Below are positions 58,263 through 64,000 of a stretch of 64,000 nucleotides of DNA, piece by piece. Location of the stretch: NCBI GenBank assembly GCA_949152475.1, contig OX424555.1:74973499-75037498 (forward strand), in the 5' to 3' direction. The stretch comes from Terebella lapidaria. Taxonomy: Eukaryota; Annelida; Polychaeta; Terebellida; Terebellidae. The translations under genes were made by a program, and so were the position numbers. The stretch's first letter is position 1. Each line of letters opens with the position of its first letter. The notes beneath the pieces were generated by a model. It was given only the letters and a program-made list of their open reading frames with translations. It was not told the origin of the DNA and did no database searches.

Positions 58263-61200
58263 AATAATCAGCTCTCTATTAAAGGGGAGATCTGGGGGGG
58301 GGGGACTTGGATTAATAGTTGAGATTATCAGTAACACATCATACTCACATCATTAGGTACAGATTGTTTACTCTCATCTATAGTCCAAACTCAGCAGTTT
58401 ATCCGCCAGCAAAAGTTGACTGATTGATTACTGTTACAATCCACAAAGTTCACCTTTGTCAATCAGTGACCGTTACAAGCGGAAGAGCGTTTAAGTGGTC
58501 CACTCATATCCTTGTTCACACCAGATAATCAATAACAACTCCAGAAATAACTGGTGTATGTATCCATCCCAAAACAAAAGTAGTGTCGTAAACACGTTAA
58601 TCATTAATTAGGAGAATCGTGGTGATTAATCCCATTCCAAGAGAATGACGTGTTGAAGTAGTACGCTCTATAAACAGATCACTTTTAAAAAGCCCTCAGT
58701 TCCAATACAACTAGCTCATCAGCAATAACGTGACACAAATAAATACCACCTACAGCCACCTAGCTCCATTCATGCCAGATCTCAGTAAACTGCTCTCGCT
58801 GCTCAAACTAATAGATTTTATTACATATTGTAGCCGAGAGATCGAGAGAGAGCATAAGTGCGGGGGAGAGAACCCCACGCCACGCCACGCGCTCACACAA
58901 GTCAGTGGGCTGCCTAGTGGCACGGCTCATTCAACAGCTTCTTGACACTGTGTATGATATGTATCACGGCTCTCGAGTACAAAACCCCCTCACAACACAA
59001 TACCAGCCGCTTTTTAAATAGTATCATCCTGCCGAGTGCACAAACTTCGATCACACCGAGCCACACCATGCATTGCTGGCATATTCAAATATTGCTAAAG
59101 AAAGGCATTAATGTAGACAGAGCTAATGTTTATATAGCGAGAAAAAGCCAAGACTTTTCCCGCAGTTGAACCCACTACACGCCCATCAGCGGAGCGGTCC
59201 ATATGGATGTTCTAGGTGTGTTTTAGTTCCCGACATCGCTCCTGGATCCAGTTTTTTGCCTGTATCTCTGAAGTAGTTCGGTTGATGGCCAGACTGTCAG
59301 TCATACAGCACCCATAACTCCACCTGACTCCAGTCAGCTATCCACCGTATCTACAGGGCCAGGGGGGCTCACAGACATGCCATAACAAATCATTTAGCAA
59401 ACTTGTGCAATCTGTACCTCTCTTCCCCGCGGTACAAAAAATTACAACAAAATTGTTGCAATGCTGCAGCGAATAACCCAACAAAGAAAACCTTTCAGTG
59501 CAATTCGGATCTCATCGGCAGTTTTTTTTTAGACAGCTGCAGAGAAGTGTGTACAAAAAGCTCTGCAACATTGAATGTAAAATATGATGATCCTATTTTA
59601 AAGTAGTCCGCGTGCGAGGCTAACTTCACATGTAGCCAGCCTTACATCCGCTTTCTCGTAAAAATATTGACAATTCATTTGCAACAACAGTAATTAGCAA
59701 GCCATAGCTGGGTCACGCTGAGCAACAGAGTCATTTTATGGGCTGGTATTTCACAACAACTCTGAAAAAATCACTCAACTAGCTGTCGGGGAGTATGTCT
59801 GCACGATGATTATGTTTTTATTCATAAGCTAATTGCTATTTTATACGCAACTACATCAGAACATAATGACCTTTGATAGGACCCTATTTATATCGGAAAC
59901 ATTCATGATACATGGGGCACAGAAAAGCTGAAGCCAAAAATAAGCCGTTGATGTTACCACATTTCTGCATGAGTTACGATGACGAGCAGATACGTCAGTC
60001 TGTAATCCTACTGAAGTACCCCCTCCATCGTCACCGAGACCGGCAGATTTATCAAATGCCGCTGATCTCGTCATTTGACACAGGATTCTTGAAGGCCCCT
60101 GCCTGAGGAGTACCGATGACATTTCTCTAACTGGAGACAGGAGAACCCGCATCCCTCCCACACTTCCAACCCACAGCTACACCCGTGACCTGACTGGAGC
60201 AGGCCAGTAAACAAACACCTCCTCCACACACATATCAATTACCAGCAACATTAATTACGAAAAATCACCAATTTGTATGCAGTGTGCTGTTACAACACGA
60301 AAACAAAAAACAGCAGTGCTCTATTTTGGTCTTGTCGTATAACATTTTCATTGTCCGTCTCGATTTTCTTCTCGAAGAAGTGACTCAATTAGCGAATCAT
60401 CGTGAGAACAATTCGCGAACAATTCGCGTGTTACAAAAGTTAGCATCGTGAAATGCAACAAAGCTGATGCACTTGCCAAGTGAGTCTGGTCCTTGACCAC
60501 ATTGATCCTGCGCTGTTGACCAGGGAATGACTCTCGGAGCTGTTATTGATCTCCGTTTGCCATTACCGCCTGCTGTCACTGAACAATGTATTCAGTTACC
60601 CAACAATTGGCAGTGTCCTGTGAGATTTAATGAGCAGAACACACACGTGGCTGATCAGTGTGTGATGACTGCAGTGGGAAGGTGGACTTGTAGTAACAGA
60701 TTGCCAATCAATAGGTGGCTGGTAGGTCACACTGATAATCAGGCTGGGGAAGAGTGAGAGGGAGATACCTGTACCTCTGTAGAACTGTTACCTAACATCT
60801 CAAGCAATGTCACACACTCGCGAGCAACAAGGCTGTCACCCAGGAAATAGTTGCCTTGGGAACCATGTCAGCACATCACCTCTGGAGACCCAGGGGAGTG
60901 AGAATCCCCCCCCCCCCCCTCAGTAATCCTGGCTCCCAGAGGCTATAGGGTCACACTGACCCTGCCACTAATCCTGCAGTGTCATATACATGATATACAT
61001 GTAGGATATATTTCCCCCATAAAATCTAATCTACTGCTTTGATTTTTCATACCTAAACCATTTATATATCACTGTATATATTATATTTATGTGAAAGGGA
61101 GTATTTTCACATACCGGTATAAAACCCACAAACTTTTGGACGTGAGTCTTTTGATCCCTACAGACTCGCACAGTTTTCACTGTCTATCTGCTCTGGTCTG

Positions 61201-64000
61201 CCTCAACAAACGATCGCTGTCTCTGAATACTCCAACAATCAGTGGACATCCATCTCTTTGGTGTCTGGTGCCAATATGCAAATAAGTTGGGTAAAAACGT
61301 CATCTGTTATGTTTTTGCTCCTCCCTGCATGACACAGGCTCTCCAAGGACTTTGGGCCAGAGAGAGACGCAGAGGTTGACGGATCAGCTAGTATGTGAGA
61401 GTGGGGGGGAGGGGGTAATAAGGATCTGTGGGGGACTTATTGATTTGATTCGTCCTCATCAGTGCTGAATAACAGTAAACAACTCTGCAAGGATGTCGTG
61501 GGCCGAGGATTTTATCTGAGTGTGGTGGGGTGACATAGGAAAGGAAGGTCTTCAAATCTATTGTCTCTCTGTATTATCAAGAGAGGTATCAATTGTGAAA
61601 CTGACCAACTGACCACTAAACAATTCTGAATGTCAGTCTTATCACGGGATATAATCACGTGCCTAGCAATATTCATCTGCTAACGATTTAGCGGCATAGC
61701 TATGATCAGCTAGCTATTATGGCAGATTTAGTGTGTTATCAATCAATAATGTCCCTTGCACATACTAGCTGTTGTCAGGCCATAGGCTCGTTAATAATTG
61801 ACTGATCAATGATGACCCGACACATTAGTATATGGCACTGTATTCTGACATCCAGTGCGTCATCGACCTGGCAAAATACTGAAACACTAAATGACAAGAA
61901 CACAACATTTACTCCGGTACTCAATAGCCATTCAAACAACAAAAACAATTGACCTTAATAACTGGTTGGAACATGCATTAACATGATTAGAATATACATT
62001 ACATGAAGCATGCTCAATGTAATGAAGAGCTCACAAGATCTCTTATCGGCTGATATCATTATGTTGATAATCAACAGTTACCATAACAGCTAGCGGTATT
62101 ATGTTGTATTACCCCAGATAGTAGGTAGGATTTTTGTTTGTGCCTTTAACCTGTTGAAGCTGGTGTTTAATTATTTTGTCCTAGTAACGACATTGATCAG
62201 CAGCTATACGCATGATATGCAGAACTTTATTTATAGGTTTTTTAATATGCTATGTGTTGCTAACTTTGTATATCAATATAGTCCTCAGCACATAAATTAA
62301 AATATTATTTTCTTTTATTCTATCAGGCAGTATGGTTGAATGGGATGTGACCTTTAAGTAGCATTGGCTGGGCTACTTCATCAACTGACAGTGTGTTGAA
62401 TAAAGAGATACAATCACATACAGCTGGCTTGCTTTATAAACAAAAGCACAAAAAGCTAGAAACTGCATGAGAACGCCTGCCATTATTAATATTGATCTTT
62501 GACAATGCTGTCTACAGTAGTATGGATGATATACAAGTTAGTGAGGGACCTGGAAGGCTAACGAGCTATCTGAACGACGCCCTCCCTACACCATCATCTA
62601 CGCACTAGCCCTGAATCCCACCACAGGAATCGTCCCACTGGTTACCTAGATATCACTGCGTAATTAACATGACTTATGTAAGCGGAGGAATTGTTGCTCT
62701 AGCTACAGTCCAAGACAGTGGCTCTATCTGGGTCATCCATTCACTGGCTCCAGCTCGACACACTTCTCCTGTAGCGTCCCTAACTAACTGCCAGCGGACA
62801 TCGCCTTTCAGGCAGCGTCAAACTGATGGCGACAGAACAGAAAGAGCACCAACAACAAGAATGGACGCTATCGATCAGACCATCTCACCACTCGTTTAAT
62901 TCCGCTTAAACACATTGTTCGTGTTTGGTTAATTCATCAATATCTGCATAACTTCAGCAATTATGCGCAGGACGGCACAAGCTACTTCTAAATCAATATT
63001 CATGCAAGGAGATAACAGCGACGCGAGCAAGCAACCTTTGCTCTTGCATAGTGCAATACCCCCACCCGCCATACGACAATGATGGGTTTTTTCTCTCTCT
63101 CTGTCTCTATGTGAAATATTGGATTGCTACTAAAACATGTTTCAGTGCACGCCTTGAAGAACTGGCTGGAGTTTTATGATCGCACAGTGTCCACGTACTA
63201 ACCTGATAATGTACAGACACTGTCACCCTCGGCTCTCCACATTGCCTGACATTTACATCATAATTGACCGGGTTGTGCTAACAGCTAGAGTGGTGGGGGG
63301 GAGGATTCTATTACAGAAAACCCGCAGTACACTGTCCAAAGTTGACATTCGCTTTGCACCTTGCAGCGTTTTGTTCTTTCGAATGACATACACAACAGAG
63401 CAACTGATCAGGTGATTTTACAAGCTCAATATTTCGATAGGCTATCAATACTTCAGTGGGTTTTACTACGGATGGACAACTAAAGTATGAAAACACCACT
63501 GAAAACCCTGCAATAACTTTCTAAACGTTACCATTTATATACTTCGTCAAACATTTACTTGTCTTTTTTTATCAAACTTTATATAAAGACTCATTTCCAA
63601 ATCGTCAATGTCTGGTACAAAAATCCTGAAATTATACTGTCAAATATTGATCAAATGAACAGATATATGACATGACAATTGCATATTGTCTGTAAAATAT
63701 ATTGGAGTACATGACATATAGAATTGAAGATGGTCTGGAAGTTTATTCTAATGGTTACCATAGAGATTTCTCAGCATGTCCACATAATGGTATGCAAATG
63801 GTCAAATGTAGCCGAGGCATTACTCCCACTAGGTCTCGTAACAAGATATTCACCTGCTATTTATAAGTTTGCCAGATGAGTTGACATTCTCTTGTGTGAG
63901 ATGTGGGATGACTGGAAAATGTGTCCAGCTCATGGGGTGCTTCTGTGTAGCTATGGTAATGTTAACCCACATGGTCATGCATCCTTCATGGACGATTGGT

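Larger units (their letters stand above)
44883..64000 (-). other. Upstream intron and/or 5' flanking DNA of the ZMIZ gene
   Basis: Exon a begins mid-codon, so at least one coding exon lies upstream. I scanned for the N-terminal ZMIZ domain on the minus strand here and did not find it; it may lie beyond the window or in short exons I missed. The span holds the minisatellite, LINE fragment and homopolymers listed separately, and otherwise AT-rich non-coding sequence. Confidence 0.5.

Overview
This is eukaryotic, animal nuclear DNA. Its one clearly functional gene is multi-exon with GT-AG introns, and the rest is repeats, decayed retrotransposons and AT-rich spacer. The protein and the repeat types (Ty3/gypsy relics, a terminal-inverted-repeat element with a ~150-bp tandem core, a foldback element, many minisatellites) suit a lophotrochozoan invertebrate, most likely a mollusc. 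The species cannot be told from sequence alone.

Layout. 1-5 kb: unassigned DNA and an element bounded by inverted CAGNGGCGGAT termini with a ~150-bp tandem core and a nested GC-rich repeat. 6.2-10 kb: a 1661-bp unit repeated 2.28 times, apparently without divergence. 10.6-21.2 kb: LTR-retrotransposon territory on the minus strand, with a 3' LTR and polypurine tract, a decayed coding block of unknown family, then a Ty3/gypsy integrase, RNase H, reverse transcriptase, gag zinc knuckle and a proline-rich repeat-bearing gag-like ORF. 21.9-26.5 kb: a second copy of the GC-rich repeat and a second, truncated Ty3/gypsy relic. 26.7-30.1 kb: a ~134-bp tandem repeat array with TGACCTTGAATTTGACC motifs, its family interrupted by a 1.3-kb foldback element with 5-bp flanking repeats.

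33.97-44.88 kb (minus strand): a ZMIZ1/ZMIZ2-type gene (SP-RING/MIZ zinc finger transcriptional co-regulator; fly tonalli). Fourteen exons join in phase into 1104 codons plus a stop. They include the conserved N-terminal [15 protein letters not shown] segment, an alanine-rich exon, proline/glycine-rich exons, the SP-RING and the acidic LLSYL...DDLLSLF tail. The first ~100 residues lie in exons not found here, presumably upstream. The 3' end of the 5'-most exon together with its splice donor is tandemly repeated in 50-bp units. This leaves three identical 5' splice sites, only one of which keeps the frame.

44.9-64 kb: apparently 5' intron and/or upstream DNA with a 37-bp minisatellite, a LINE 3' fragment, microsatellites and many long G or C homopolymers. 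No other cellular gene could be supported. No CRISPR, operon or rRNA gene is present.
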